In this document: piece after piece, positions 46,737-55,391 of the stretch | Position numbering within the stretch: position 1 is the first letter of the stretch | How the letters are laid out: every line of letters begins with the position of its first letter | Assembly (NCBI RefSeq): GCF_009799925.1 | Contig: NZ_WELK01000008.1 | Span: 62,085-117,475 of the forward strand | Direction: 5' to 3' | Origin: Pseudomonas sp. R-28-1W-6 | Lineage (GTDB): Bacteria > Pseudomonadota > Gammaproteobacteria > Pseudomonadales > Pseudomonadaceae | DNA: 55,391 nucleotides | Notes under the pieces: generated by a model | What the model was told of the DNA's origin: nothing | What the model saw: only the letters and a program-made list of their open reading frames with translations | The model's database searches: none | Translations under genes and position numbers: made by a program

Positions 46737-47411
46737 TCAGTGGTCGAACTCGTCCCAGCCGCCCATTTCCTTCCAGCGGTTGACGATGCCGCAGAACAGC
46801 TCGGCGGTCTTCTCCGTGTCGTAGCGCGCGGAGTGCGCTTCCTTGCCGTCGAAGGCGATGCCGGCGGTCTGGCAGGCCTTGGCCAGTACGGTCTGGCCGT
46901 AGGCGAGGCCGGCCAGGGTGGCGGTGTCGAAGCTGGAGAAGGGGTGGAAGGGGTTGCGCTTGATGTCGCAGCGAGCCACGGCGGCATTCAGGAAGCCGAG
47001 GTCGAAGCTGCTGTTGTGGCCGACCAGGATGGCGCGCTTGCAGCCATTGGCCTTGATCGACTTGCGCAGGCCCTTGAAGATTTCCCCGAGTGCGTGCGCT
47101 TCGCTGACCGCCATGCGCAGCGGGTGATCCAGCTTGATTCCGGTGAACTCCAGGGCCGCCTGCTCGATGTTGGCGCCGGCGAACGGCTCGATGCGGAAGA
47201 AGTGGGTGTGGTCGGGGTAGACGAAACCGCCCTCGTCCATGGCGATGGTGGTCGCGGCGATCTCCAGCAGCGCATCGGTGGCGCAGTTGAAACCGCCGGT
47301 CTCGACATCCACCACCACCGGCAGGTAGCCGCGAAAGCGCGCGGCCATCGGGTGGCGCGGGCCTGAGGGCAGGCTGCCGTCGAGTTCGTCGTCGAAATGT
47401 TCTTCGCTCAC
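46737..47411 (-). CDS. rnt: Ribonuclease T
   Basis: A 224-aa DEDDh 3'-5' exonuclease that trims tRNA 3' ends and other stable RNAs. D35 and E37 in [10 protein letters not shown], aspartate in [11 protein letters not shown], and [14 protein letters not shown] complete the active site. The start is GTG at 47411, overlapping the pyrC stop codon (GTGA), so translation is coupled to pyrC. Confidence 0.95.
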   Translation of the reverse strand: MSEEHFDDELDGSLPSGPRHPMAARFRGYLPVVVDVETGGFNCATDALLEIAATTIAMDEGGFVYPDHTHFFRIEPFAGANIEQAALEFTGIKLDHPLRMAVSEAHALGEIFKGLRKSIKANGCKRAILVGHNSSFDLGFLNAAVARCDIKRNPFHPFSSFDTATLAGLAYGQTVLAKACQTAGIAFDGKEAHSARYDTEKTAELFCGIVNRWKEMGGWDEFDH

Positions 47412-48454
47412 GCGGGATTCTCCAGCAGGCGCCAGCGCAGGTTCTCACCGGCGCGCAGGGGGATTACGGTCTGCTCGCCCAGCGGCAGGCTGGCCGGGGC
47501 GGTCCACTCTTCGCGCACCAGGGTGATGCGGTCGGTGTTGCGCGGCAGGTTGTAGAAGTCGGGGCCGAAGTGGCTGGCGAAGGCTTCCAGCTTGTCCAGC
47601 GCGTTGCGCTGCTCGAAGGCCTCGGCATACAGCTCGATGGCGGCATAGGCGGTGTAGCAGCCGGCGCAGCCGCAGGCGGCTTCCTTGGCGTGCTTGGCGT
47701 GCGGCGCCGAGTCGGTGCCGAGGAAAAACTTGGCGCTGCCGCTGGTGGCGGCATCCAGCAGGGCTTCCTGGTGGGTGTTGCGCTTGAGGATCGGCAGGCA
47801 ATAGAAGTGCGGGCGAATGCCGCCGACCAGCATGTGGTTGCGGTTGTACAGCAGGTGGTGGGCGGTGATGGTGGCGCCGACGTTGCTGGTGGCCGCGTTG
47901 ACGAACTGCACCGCGTCGCTGGTGGTGATGTGCTCGAATACCACCTTCAGGCTGGGAAAACGCTCGACCACGCGGGTCAGCTGTTCGTCGATGAAGCGTT
48001 TCTCGCGGTCGAACACGTCGACCTCGGCACGGGTCACTTCGCCATGCACCAGCAGCGGCAGGCCGACTTCGGCCATGGCTTCCAGCGCCGGGAAGATCTT
48101 GTCGATGCTGGTCACGCCGGAATCGGAGTTGGTGGTGGCCCCGGCCGGGTAGAGCTTGGCGGCATGGACGAAGCCGCTGGCCTTGGCCGTGCGCACATCC
48201 TCGGCCGAGGTGTTGTCGGTGAGGTACAGCACCATCAGCGGCTGGAACTGGCTGCCGGCCGGGCGCGCGGCGAGGATGCGCTGGCGGTAGCCGTCGGCCT
48301 CGGCGGCGGTGCGCACCGGCGGGACCAGGTTGGGCATGATGATGGCGCGGGCGAAGGTGCGTGCGACGTCGGCCACGGTATGCGGCAGCACGGCGCCGTC
48401 GCGCAGGTGGATGTGCCAGTCGTCTGGGCGCAGCAGGGTAATGCGGTCTGACAT
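47408..48454 (-). CDS. pyrC: Dihydroorotase PyrC
   Basis: A 348-aa class II dihydroorotase of pyrimidine synthesis. Metal ligands H14 and H16 in [10 protein letters not shown], the carboxylated lysine region [34 protein letters not shown] and [15 protein letters not shown] are present. The ATG at 48454 starts [10 protein letters not shown], the family N-terminus; upstream reading is not conserved. Confidence 0.96.
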   Translation of the reverse strand: MSDRITLLRPDDWHIHLRDGAVLPHTVADVARTFARAIIMPNLVPPVRTAAEADGYRQRILAARPAGSQFQPLMVLYLTDNTSAEDVRTAKASGFVHAAKLYPAGATTNSDSGVTSIDKIFPALEAMAEVGLPLLVHGEVTRAEVDVFDREKRFIDEQLTRVVERFPSLKVVFEHITTSDAVQFVNAATSNVGATITAHHLLYNRNHMLVGGIRPHFYCLPILKRNTHQEALLDAATSGSAKFFLGTDSAPHAKHAKEAACGCAGCYTAYAAIELYAEAFEQRNALDKLEAFASHFGPDFYNLPRNTDRITLVREEWTAPASLPLGEQTVIPLRAGENLRWRLLENPA

Positions 48455-48583
48455 GGAGAGTTCCAGGCGGGTAAAACGTGCTCGCATGCTACCGGAATTG
48501 GCCTTTGCCGGCACGGGCTATCAAGTTTTGCCGACCGCGACCGATACCCCAGGAGAATGCCGTTACTCCCCGTGGAGCCTGTC

Positions 48584-49522
48584 GTGCGCCAACCCTATTT
48601 CGCCCTGTCCAGCTTGTTCGTCGGCCTGTGCCTGAGTACACAGGTCGCGGCTATCAGCTTCCAGACCCGCATGGAAAAGGTCGAATGGAAGGTCGAGGGC
48701 GACCAGTTCGAGTGTCGCCTGGCGCAGCCGGTGGCGGATTTCGGCAGTGGCGAGTTCGTTCGCCGTGCCGGCGAGCAGGCGACTTTCCGCCTCAAGGCTC
48801 GCGAGCGCTGGCTGGGCGCGGGGTCGGCGACCCTGCTGGCGGCGGCGGCGCCCTGGCAACCGGGGCGCGGCGATATCAACCTCGGCCCGGTCACCGTGGT
48901 GGCCGGCGAAGTGCCCTTCAACAGTTCCCAGGAACAGGCCGCACGCCTGCTCACCGGCCTGCTCGAAGGGCGCAGCCCATTGGTAAGACACCGCACGAGC
49001 GTGGGGGGCGACAGCCTCGATGTGCGCCTGCTGCCGATCAAGTTCGCCCAGGCCTATAACGATTACCTGAAATGCACGGCCGGGCTGCTGCCGGTCAACT
49101 TCGACCAGATCCGCAAGGCGCAGATCGGCTTTCCCAGCGGCGTGGTGCTGGATGACGTGGGCCGGGCCAAGCTGGACATCATCCTGGCCTTCCTCAAGGC
49201 CGATCCGAGCGTCAACCGCATCGAACTCGATGGTCACTCCGACAACAGCGGCAACCGCCTGGGCAATCGCGACCTGTCGCGGCGCCGGGCGATCGCCGTG
49301 GAGGAGTACCTCAAGGCCAGCGGCGTGCCGGCCGAGCAGATCGTCGTACGCTTCCACGGCGAGCGCTACCCGCTGGTGCCGAACAAGGGCGAAAGCAACC
49401 GGGCGAAGAACCGCCGGGTCACCCTGACCCTGTCCCGCGAGCCGCTGGCCGAACCGGCCGAAGAGACCGCTCCAGCCCCGGCGGCGCCCACGCCGCCAGC
49501 CGATCCCGCGGCCACGAGTTGA
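48584..49522 (+). CDS. motY: OmpA-like sodium/proton flagellar motor protein MotY
   Basis: A 312-aa exported protein. GTG at 48584 (TGGAG 7 nt upstream) gives a signal peptide (FALSSLFVGLCLSTQVAA); the ATG at 48557 would have its SD abutting the start codon. The N-terminal MotY domain (ISFQTRMEKVEWKVEGDQFECRLAQPV) precedes an OmpA peptidoglycan-binding domain (about 185-285; IELDGHSDNSGNRLGNRDLSRRRA). The Pro/Ala-rich tail is a variable addition. MotY forms the T ring around the basal body and helps anchor the stator. Confidence 0.9.
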   Translation: MRQPYFALSSLFVGLCLSTQVAAISFQTRMEKVEWKVEGDQFECRLAQPVADFGSGEFVRRAGEQATFRLKARERWLGAGSATLLAAAAPWQPGRGDINLGPVTVVAGEVPFNSSQEQAARLLTGLLEGRSPLVRHRTSVGGDSLDVRLLPIKFAQAYNDYLKCTAGLLPVNFDQIRKAQIGFPSGVVLDDVGRAKLDIILAFLKADPSVNRIELDGHSDNSGNRLGNRDLSRRRAIAVEEYLKASGVPAEQIVVRFHGERYPLVPNKGESNRAKNRRVTLTLSREPLAEPAEETAPAPAAPTPPADPAATS

Positions 49523-49641
49523 AGTCGCGCTGACAAATAAAATTGTCGCTTTGTCGCCAGCGCCTGTCGCGCCCCTGTAAATCGCCCGGCGCGGCCGGTA
49601 GAATCACGGGTTTTCCGTACAACCCCGTGGAGTTGATTGGC

Positions 49642-50859
<1,218 letters not shown>

Positions 50860-50883
50860 TAAGCTGAACGCCTTGTGCCAGAC

Positions 50884-50916
50884 GAACCCCGGCCACGAGC
50901 CGGGGTTCTGCTTTTC
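50884..50916 (+). terminator. argG terminator
   Basis: GAACCCCGGC and GCCGGGGTTC pair with a short loop, followed by a T-rich stretch, just before the gloA ribosome-binding site. Confidence 0.75.
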
Positions 50917-50933
50917 GAGAAGAGGAAAATCTG

Positions 50934-51326
50934 ATGAGACTGCTGCATACCATGCTGCGCGTCGGCGACCTGGACAAGTCCATCGCCTTCTACACCGAAG
51001 TACTGGGCATGACCCTGCTGCGCCGCAAGGACTACCCGGACGGCCAGTTCACCCTGGCGTTCGTCGGTTACGGCGAAGAGGCACACAACAGCGTGATCGA
51101 GCTGACCTACAACTGGGGTGTGGACAGCTACGAGCTGGGCACCGGCTACGGGCATATCGCCCTGGAAGTGGCCGATGTGTACAAGGCCTGCGAGGACATC
51201 CGCGCGCGCGGCGGCAAGATCACCCGCGAGCCGGGGCCGATGAAGCACGGCAGCAGCATCCTGGCGTTCGTCGAGGACCCGGACGGCTACAAGATCGAGC
51301 TGCTGTCGCCGAGCCGCAAGGACTGA
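50934..51326 (+). CDS. gloA: Lactoylglutathione lyase (glyoxalase I)
   Basis: A 130-aa VOC-fold enzyme converting the methylglyoxal-glutathione adduct to S-lactoylglutathione. Metal ligands are visible as H5 (LLHTMLRV), a glutamate in [10 protein letters not shown] in GYGHIALEV and E in YKIELLSP. The short form is the Ni2+-dependent GloA class of E. coli. AAGAGGA precedes the ATG. Confidence 0.95.
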   Translation: MRLLHTMLRVGDLDKSIAFYTEVLGMTLLRRKDYPDGQFTLAFVGYGEEAHNSVIELTYNWGVDSYELGTGYGHIALEVADVYKACEDIRARGGKITREPGPMKHGSSILAFVEDPDGYKIELLSPSRKD

Positions 51327-51362
51327 CTCGTTGGGCTGCCGTCCGGCCGTAGCCGTAAGAGG

Positions 51363-51437
51363 TTGTAGGTTGGGTTGAGGAGTAAGGCGACGAAGCTCTG
51401 CGGCGCATGCCCATTGTTGGGCTTCGCTGCGCGCAAC
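51363..51437. repeat. Degenerate palindromic intergenic repeat
   Basis: GTAGGTTGGGTTGAGG on the left and TTGTTGGGCTTCGCTGCGCGCAAC on the right resemble the arms of common proteobacterial intergenic palindromes, but the arms no longer pair well. It is a different family from the three repeats at 7351, 11855 and 40977. Confidence 0.4.
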
Positions 51438-51470
51438 AAAAAAGCCCCGCACTTGCGGGGCTTTTTCTTG
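51437..51470. terminator. Bidirectional terminator after gloA
   Basis: AAAAAAGCCCCGC and GCGGGGCTTTTT form the stem with A and T runs on both sides, between gloA and the convergent small gene at 51479. Confidence 0.88.
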
Positions 51471-51478
51471 TGCGACCT

Positions 51479-51664
51479 TCAGAGGTCGAAGTCGTAGTCG
51501 CCGAGCTGTTTCTGCAGGCGCCGCTCTTCCAGGTAGTTGTCGATCACCCGCCGTTTGGCCAGGTTGGTCTTGGCGACTTCCACGACCGGACGCTCGGTGG
51601 TTTCTTCGGCGTCTTCGGCGACAAAGTCTTCGTCGAGTACGAGTTCTTCTTTGTCAGTGCTCAT
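51479..51664 (-). CDS. Small acidic protein of unknown function
   Basis: A 61-aa protein beginning MSTDKEELVLDEDFVAEDAEE. The ATG at 51664 has GGAG upstream. The first half is strongly acidic, the second basic and helical (VAKTNLAKRRVIDNYLEERRLQKQLGDYDFDL). I recall a homologue of this size next to nth in P. aeruginosa. No function known. Confidence 0.72.
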   Translation of the reverse strand: MSTDKEELVLDEDFVAEDAEETTERPVVEVAKTNLAKRRVIDNYLEERRLQKQLGDYDFDL

Positions 51665-51771
51665 CAGGTTCACTCCAACTTACGGGGCGATGTTGGCGAC
51701 CTTATAGCGGCAAAGCGGGGGAGGGTAAAAAAGATTTTTTCAATCGACGCATTGACTCAGTCAATAAGCGC

Positions 51772-52410
51772 TCAATCGTCGGAGGTCTTCGCCTTGTATT
51801 CGCACAGGTCCTCGATGCGGCAGCTGCCACAGCGCGGCTTGCGCGCCTGGCACACGTAGCGGCCGTGGAGGATCAGCCAGTGGTGCGAATCGAGGAGGAA
51901 TTCGCTGGGCACGAACTTGAGCAGCTTCTTCTCCACTTCCAGCACGGTCTTGCCGGGGGCGATGCCGGTGCGGTTGCTGACGCGGAAGATGTGCGTATCC
52001 ACCGCCATGGTCAGCTGGCGGAAGGCGGTGTTGAGCACCACGTTGGCGGTCTTGCGGCCGACGCCGGGCAGGGCTTCGAGGTCTGCGCGGTTGTCCGGCA
52101 CCTGGCTGTTGTGCTTCTCCACCAGGAGGCGGCAGGTCTCGATGACGTTCTTCGCCTTGCTCGGGTACAGGCCGATGGTCTTGATGTACTCGCACAGGCC
52201 GTCATAGCCCAGGGCGTAGATGGCTTCCGGGGTGTTGGCCACCGGGTACAGCTTGGCCGTGGCCTTGTTCACCCCGACGTCGGTGGCCTGGGCGGAGAGG
52301 ATCACCGCGATCAGCAGCTCGAAGGGCGTGCTGTAGGCCAGTTCGGTCTTCGGCTCGGGGTTGTCTTCGTGCAGGCGGCGGAAGATCTCATAGCGTTTGG
52401 CGGCGTTCAC
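51772..52410 (-). CDS. nth: Endonuclease III (Nth)
   Basis: A 212-aa DNA glycosylase/AP lyase for oxidised pyrimidines. The helix-hairpin-helix [17 protein letters not shown] carries the catalytic lysine; [11 protein letters not shown] carries the catalytic aspartate. The C-terminal 4Fe-4S cluster motif C-x6-C-x2-C-x5-C is intact ([17 protein letters not shown]). The start is GTG at 52410, overlapping the rsxE stop (GTGA), so it is coupled to the Rnf operon, as in E. coli. Confidence 0.96.
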   Translation of the reverse strand: MNAAKRYEIFRRLHEDNPEPKTELAYSTPFELLIAVILSAQATDVGVNKATAKLYPVANTPEAIYALGYDGLCEYIKTIGLYPSKAKNVIETCRLLVEKHNSQVPDNRADLEALPGVGRKTANVVLNTAFRQLTMAVDTHIFRVSNRTGIAPGKTVLEVEKKLLKFVPSEFLLDSHHWLILHGRYVCQARKPRCGSCRIEDLCEYKAKTSDD

Positions 52411-53117
52411 TCGATCACCCCGGTGACCCGCACGCGGCGGCTGGCGGCTGGTGCGGTTTCCGGCTGGACGGCCTTGGCGCGCTCGGCGACCAGCGCGTCG
52501 ATGCGGTTCTTCAGGGCGATCAGCAGGCCGAGGACGAGGAACGCCCCCGGCGGCAGGATGGCCAGCAGGAAGCCCTGGTAGTCGGGAAACAGCACCAGCT
52601 GCCAGTTCGCGGCAATCGGGCCGAACAGCAGCTGCATGTTGGCCAGCAGCGCGCCGGTGCCGAGCAGTTCGCGCACCGCGCCGATGGCCAGCAGCACCAG
52701 GCCGAAGCCGGTGCCCATCATCAGGCCATCGAAGGCGGCATGGCCGACGCTGTTCTTCGCCGCGAAGGCCTCGGCGCGGCCGAGGATGATGCAGTTGGTG
52801 GTGATCAGCGGGATGAAGATGCCGAGGATCTGGTACAGCTCGTAGGTGAAGGCCTGCATCAGCAGCTCGATGCAGGTGGTCAGCGCGGCGATGATCATGA
52901 CGAACACCGGCAGGCGCACGGCGTCGGTCACCGCGCCGCGGATCAGCGCCACGGCGGCGTTCGAGCAGGCCAGCACCAGGGCGGTGGCCAGGCCCATGCC
53001 GAGGGCGTTGACCACCGAGTTGCTCACTCCCAGCAGGGGGCACAGGCCGAGCAGCTGGACCAGGCCCGGGTTGTTCTTCCACAGGCCGTTGACGGCGATT
53101 TCGCGGTAGCTAGCCAT
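52407..53117 (-). CDS. rsxE: Electron-transport complex subunit RsxE/RnfE
   Basis: A 236-aa inner-membrane protein with six helices. Features: [49 protein letters not shown] and a long basic tail ([19 protein letters not shown]). Rnf/Rsx moves electrons between NADH and ferredoxin and, in gammaproteobacteria, keeps SoxR reduced. It overlaps rsxG by 8 bases. Confidence 0.94.
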   Translation of the reverse strand: MASYREIAVNGLWKNNPGLVQLLGLCPLLGVSNSVVNALGMGLATALVLACSNAAVALIRGAVTDAVRLPVFVMIIAALTTCIELLMQAFTYELYQILGIFIPLITTNCIILGRAEAFAAKNSVGHAAFDGLMMGTGFGLVLLAIGAVRELLGTGALLANMQLLFGPIAANWQLVLFPDYQGFLLAILPPGAFLVLGLLIALKNRIDALVAERAKAVQPETAPAASRRVRVTGVIE

Positions 53118-53766
53118 TGTCGTTTTCCCCGCCCTGGCTGGACACGGGTGCCAGCAGTTCGTCCCGGTGCTTGTCGAAGTATTGCAGCGTCTTGTGCACC
53201 GCCTTGACCACCGCCCGTGGGGTGATGGTGGCGCCGGCGAACTGGTCGAACTGGCCGCCGTCCTTCTTCACCGCCCAGCCGTCTGCGTCCGGTGCCCGCA
53301 GCGATTGGCCGACGAAGCCGTTGATCCACGGGCTCTTGGCCAGCTCGATCTTGTCGCCCAGGCCCGGGGTTTCCTTGTGCCCGACCACCCGTACACCGGC
53401 CAGGCGGCCGTCGGCGAGGATACCGACCAGGAGGAAGATGCTGCCGCTGTAGCCGTCCGGCGCGGTGGCCTGGAGGATCACCGCCGTCGGCTCGCCCTGC
53501 AGGGTGGCCAGGTAGGCGGGAGTCGGCGTCTTGTTGCCGAGCAGCGGGTCGAACACCAGGCGCGGGTGGTCCAGCAGGTGGTTGTCATAGCTGCCGGCGG
53601 GCAGGATCTGCGCCAGCGCCTGGGCCTTGGCTTCGCGTTCGGCGGTGGCGATGCGCCCGGCGGTGCCTTGCTGGGTGATCGCCACCACGCCGACCGTGAC
53701 CACGGCGAACAGGCCGAGTACCAGGCTGTTCTTCAGCATCGAGCGGGAAATTTCCGGCAGGGCCAT
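53110..53766 (-). CDS. rsxG: Electron-transport complex subunit RsxG/RnfG
   Basis: A 218-aa protein with one N-terminal membrane helix ([18 protein letters not shown]) and a periplasmic FMN-binding domain. The covalent FMN attachment motif is [17 protein letters not shown] (Thr in GAT-x-T). [14 protein letters not shown] is the typical loop before it. Overlaps rsxE and follows rsxD by one base. Confidence 0.94.
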   Translation of the reverse strand: MALPEISRSMLKNSLVLGLFAVVTVGVVAITQQGTAGRIATAEREAKAQALAQILPAGSYDNHLLDHPRLVFDPLLGNKTPTPAYLATLQGEPTAVILQATAPDGYSGSIFLLVGILADGRLAGVRVVGHKETPGLGDKIELAKSPWINGFVGQSLRAPDADGWAVKKDGGQFDQFAGATITPRAVVKAVHKTLQYFDKHRDELLAPVSSQGGENDNG

Positions 53767-53767
53767 G

Positions 53768-54799
53768 TCATTCCCCCAGCTTGAAGCCGCGCTCCGGCTT
53801 GCGATGGCCGTAGGTGCGCGGGCGGGTGTAGTAGTCGATGGTCGGGGCGCACAGGTTCATCAGCAGCACGGCGAAGGCCACGCCGTCCGGGTAGCCGCCC
53901 CAGGTGCGGATGATGTAGACCAGCACGCCTGTGCCTGCGCCGAAGAGGATCCGCCCCAGGTTGCTGGTGGCGCCGGACACCGGGTCGGTGACGATGAAGA
54001 AGGCGCCGAGCATGGTCGCGCCAGTTAGCAGGTGGAACAGCGGCGAGCCGTTGGAGTCCGAGCCGGAACCGTTCCAGCACAGCAGGCTGATGACGAACAG
54101 CGCGCCGAGCATGCCCAGCGGCGCGTGCCAGCTGATCACCTTCTTGTAGATCAGGAACAGGCCGCCGAGCAGGAAGGCCAGATTGACCCATTCCACCGCC
54201 TTGCCGCCGAACTCGCCGAAGGCCGGGTTCTGCGCCCACAGCTCGTCCATGGTCAGGCTCTTGTTGACCTTCAGGCTGTCCAGGGCGGTGGCCTGGCTCC
54301 AGCCGTCGGGCAGGGCGGCGAGACCGAAGATCTGCTGGATGCCATCCCAGGCGCCCACCGTGTGCGGCTTGGGCCAGCTGGTCATGTCGATCGGGAAGGA
54401 AATCAGCACCACCACGTAGCCGATCATCGCCGGGTTGAATGGGTTCTGACCGAGGCCGCCATACAGCTGCTTGCCGAACACGATGGCGAAGCCGACCGCG
54501 ACCAGGGTCAGCCACCAGGGCGCATAGGGCGGCAGGGCCAGGGCCAGCAGCACGGCGGTGACCAGGGCACTGCCATCCTTGAGGAAGAAGGCGATCGGAC
54601 GCTTACGCGCGGCCAGGATCGCCGCCTCCACGGCCAGGGCGACGACGCTGGCCCAGACCAGGTTGACCAGGGTGCCGATGCCGAACAGCCAGGTCAGGGC
54701 CAGGGCGCCGGGCGCGCAGGCGGCGGCCACCAGCAGCATGACGCGCTGGGTGCGGTTGCTGCCTGTGGCGTGGGGCGAGGTGATGCGGGGCAGGGCCAT
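53768..54799 (-). CDS. rsxD: Electron-transport complex subunit RsxD/RnfD
   Basis: A 343-aa inner-membrane protein with about nine helices. The covalent FMN motif region is [15 protein letters not shown] (in TDPVSGAT), and [18 protein letters not shown] and [28 protein letters not shown] are conserved in NqrB/RnfD proteins. It lies 14 bases after the rsxC stop. Confidence 0.94.
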   Translation of the reverse strand: MALPRITSPHATGSNRTQRVMLLVAAACAPGALALTWLFGIGTLVNLVWASVVALAVEAAILAARKRPIAFFLKDGSALVTAVLLALALPPYAPWWLTLVAVGFAIVFGKQLYGGLGQNPFNPAMIGYVVVLISFPIDMTSWPKPHTVGAWDGIQQIFGLAALPDGWSQATALDSLKVNKSLTMDELWAQNPAFGEFGGKAVEWVNLAFLLGGLFLIYKKVISWHAPLGMLGALFVISLLCWNGSGSDSNGSPLFHLLTGATMLGAFFIVTDPVSGATSNLGRILFGAGTGVLVYIIRTWGGYPDGVAFAVLLMNLCAPTIDYYTRPRTYGHRKPERGFKLGE

Positions 54800-54813
54800 G
54801 CGGTCTCCGGGGG

Positions 54814-55391
54814 TCAGCCTCGATGGGCGGCCAGGGCTTGTTCGGCGGCGGCCAGGCGCGCGCGTGCGCTGTTCAGCGCCTCGCCGGCAGCCTGCTCATC
54901 GCGCTCCAGCTTGCGCAGGTCGGCGCGGGCGAAAGCGAGTTCGGTCTTCAGGGCACGCAAGGCTTCATCCACCGGGCCCTTGTCGGTACGCACCAGCTCG
55001 GGGGGCGGCTTGTTCGAGGCCTCCTCGGCGGCATGCAGGGCCTGTTCGGCGGCGGCGAGGGCGGCGCGCAGGGGCGCCAGCTCGGCGTCCCCGGCAGCGG
55101 CCTGTTCCGCCTTCTTCAGTTCGGCGCGTTTCATCGCCAAGTCGATCTTGGCCTTCTTCAGCGCTTCGTCCCCGGCCGGCTTGGCCGCTGGAGCCGGCGC
55201 TGCGCTTTGCAGGGCCTCCAGGGCCTGCTCGGCGGCGGCCAGTTGCTGGCGGGCCTGTTCCAGCTCGGCCTGTTGCTTGGCTGTTGGGCTTTCCAGCTTC
55301 TCCAGCTTGCGCAGCTGGGCCTTGAGCATTGCGGCCTCGATCTTGGCCTTCTTCAGCGCTTCGTCCCCGGCCGGCTTGGCCGCTGGAGCCG
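54814..55391 (-). CDS. rsxC: Electron-transport complex subunit RsxC/RnfC, C-terminal part
   Basis: The open frame runs off the right edge; 192 codons of the C-terminus are visible. It is the Ala/Lys/Glu-rich low-complexity helical tail typical of RsxC in pseudomonads, with repeats of the type DEALKKAKIDLAMKRAELKKAEQAA. Identity rests on the tail and on its place directly before rsxD. The Fe-S and NADH-binding domains lie outside the window. A 55-bp exact direct repeat lies in it. Confidence 0.85.
   Translation of the reverse strand, partial: APAAKPAGDEALKKAKIEAAMLKAQLRKLEKLESPTAKQQAELEQARQQLAAAEQALEALQSAAPAPAAKPAGDEALKKAKIDLAMKRAELKKAEQAAAGDAELAPLRAALAAAEQALHAAEEASNKPPPELVRTDKGPVDEALRALKTELAFARADLRKLERDEQAAGEALNSARARLAAAEQALAAHRG
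55143..55197. repeat. 55-bp direct repeat in rsxC, unit 1
   Basis: Identical to 55337-55391 (starts TCGATCTTGGCCTTCTTCAG). It encodes the repeat PAAKPAGDEALKKAKI of the RsxC tail. The second copy is cut by the window edge, so more units may follow. Confidence 0.9.
55337..55391. repeat. 55-bp direct repeat in rsxC, unit 2
   Basis: Second exact copy of the unit at 55143-55197, in the same orientation, 194 bases away. The identity extends to the last base of the window. Confidence 0.9.

Overview
The window looks like chromosomal DNA of a Pseudomonas in the broad sense, near the P. aeruginosa / P. alcaligenes lineage. The evidence is the high GC, the proteins I recognise (FadB/FadA, PsrA, LexA-SulA, an AmrZ-type repressor, MotY, Rnf/Rsx, NasS/NasT) and a gene order that, from memory, resembles several P. 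aeruginosa blocks: mgtE with its neighbours; mobA / moaB-moeA through slt, uup, fadBA, topA, sulA-lexA, psrA, nagZ and mtnP; and bfd-rnt-pyrC-motY-argG-gloA-nth-rnf. I see no prophage, CRISPR array or transposase gene.

Layout. 1-5 kb: a tandem tRNA-Arg(ACG) pair, a DUF4124 protein, the magnesium channel mgtE with a possible leader peptide and an SD-masking hairpin, an AmrZ-like repressor, tRNA-Arg(CCT), a small unknown protein, ogt and tRNA-Pro(CGG). 5-7.3 kb: molybdenum cofactor genes mobA, moaB and moeA. 7.5-14.5 kb: an AraC-type regulator divergent from a run of four genes (alkyl-DHAP-synthase-like flavoprotein, GlpD-like dehydrogenase, FGGY kinase, YegS/DAG-type kinase), which looks like an uncharacterised glycerol-lipid module. 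14.5-22.2 kb: cheV, a MOSC protein, slt, uup and small conserved genes. 22.5-29 kb: fatty-acid oxidation genes fadBA, a DUF1653 protein and topA. 29-34.5 kb: sulA-lexA with two SOS boxes, psrA with two abutting PsrA operators, a signal-less YkuD protein beside nagZ, and mtnP.

34.5-36.4 kb holds a LysR regulator, a small unknown protein and a MAPEG protein. 36.7-45.8 kb is a nitrate-assimilation region. The nrtABC transporter and the nasS-nasT regulators lie on the minus strand, separated by an SOS-box gene, a lipoprotein, an alaC-type aminotransferase and a PLP decarboxylase. Both nitrate transcripts carry the same layered control: a sigma-54 -24/-12 promoter, two ANTAR-type hexaloop hairpins (loops AACGGC or AATGGC), then an intrinsic terminator whose 5' arm overlaps the second hairpin. 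The nasS leader has a third AACGGC hairpin lying over its ribosome-binding site. This is the most interesting system in the window.

46-55.4 kb: a small lipoprotein, Fur-controlled bfd, rnt-pyrC, motY, argG, gloA, a small acidic protein, nth and rsxEGD, with the C-terminal part of rsxC running off the right edge. Dispersed non-coding elements include three REP-like palindromes and two copies of a MITE-like element of about 140-175 bp whose stem shows compensatory base changes. Functions are assigned by reading motifs, without database searches. Start codons were chosen from Shine-Dalgarno spacing and family length.
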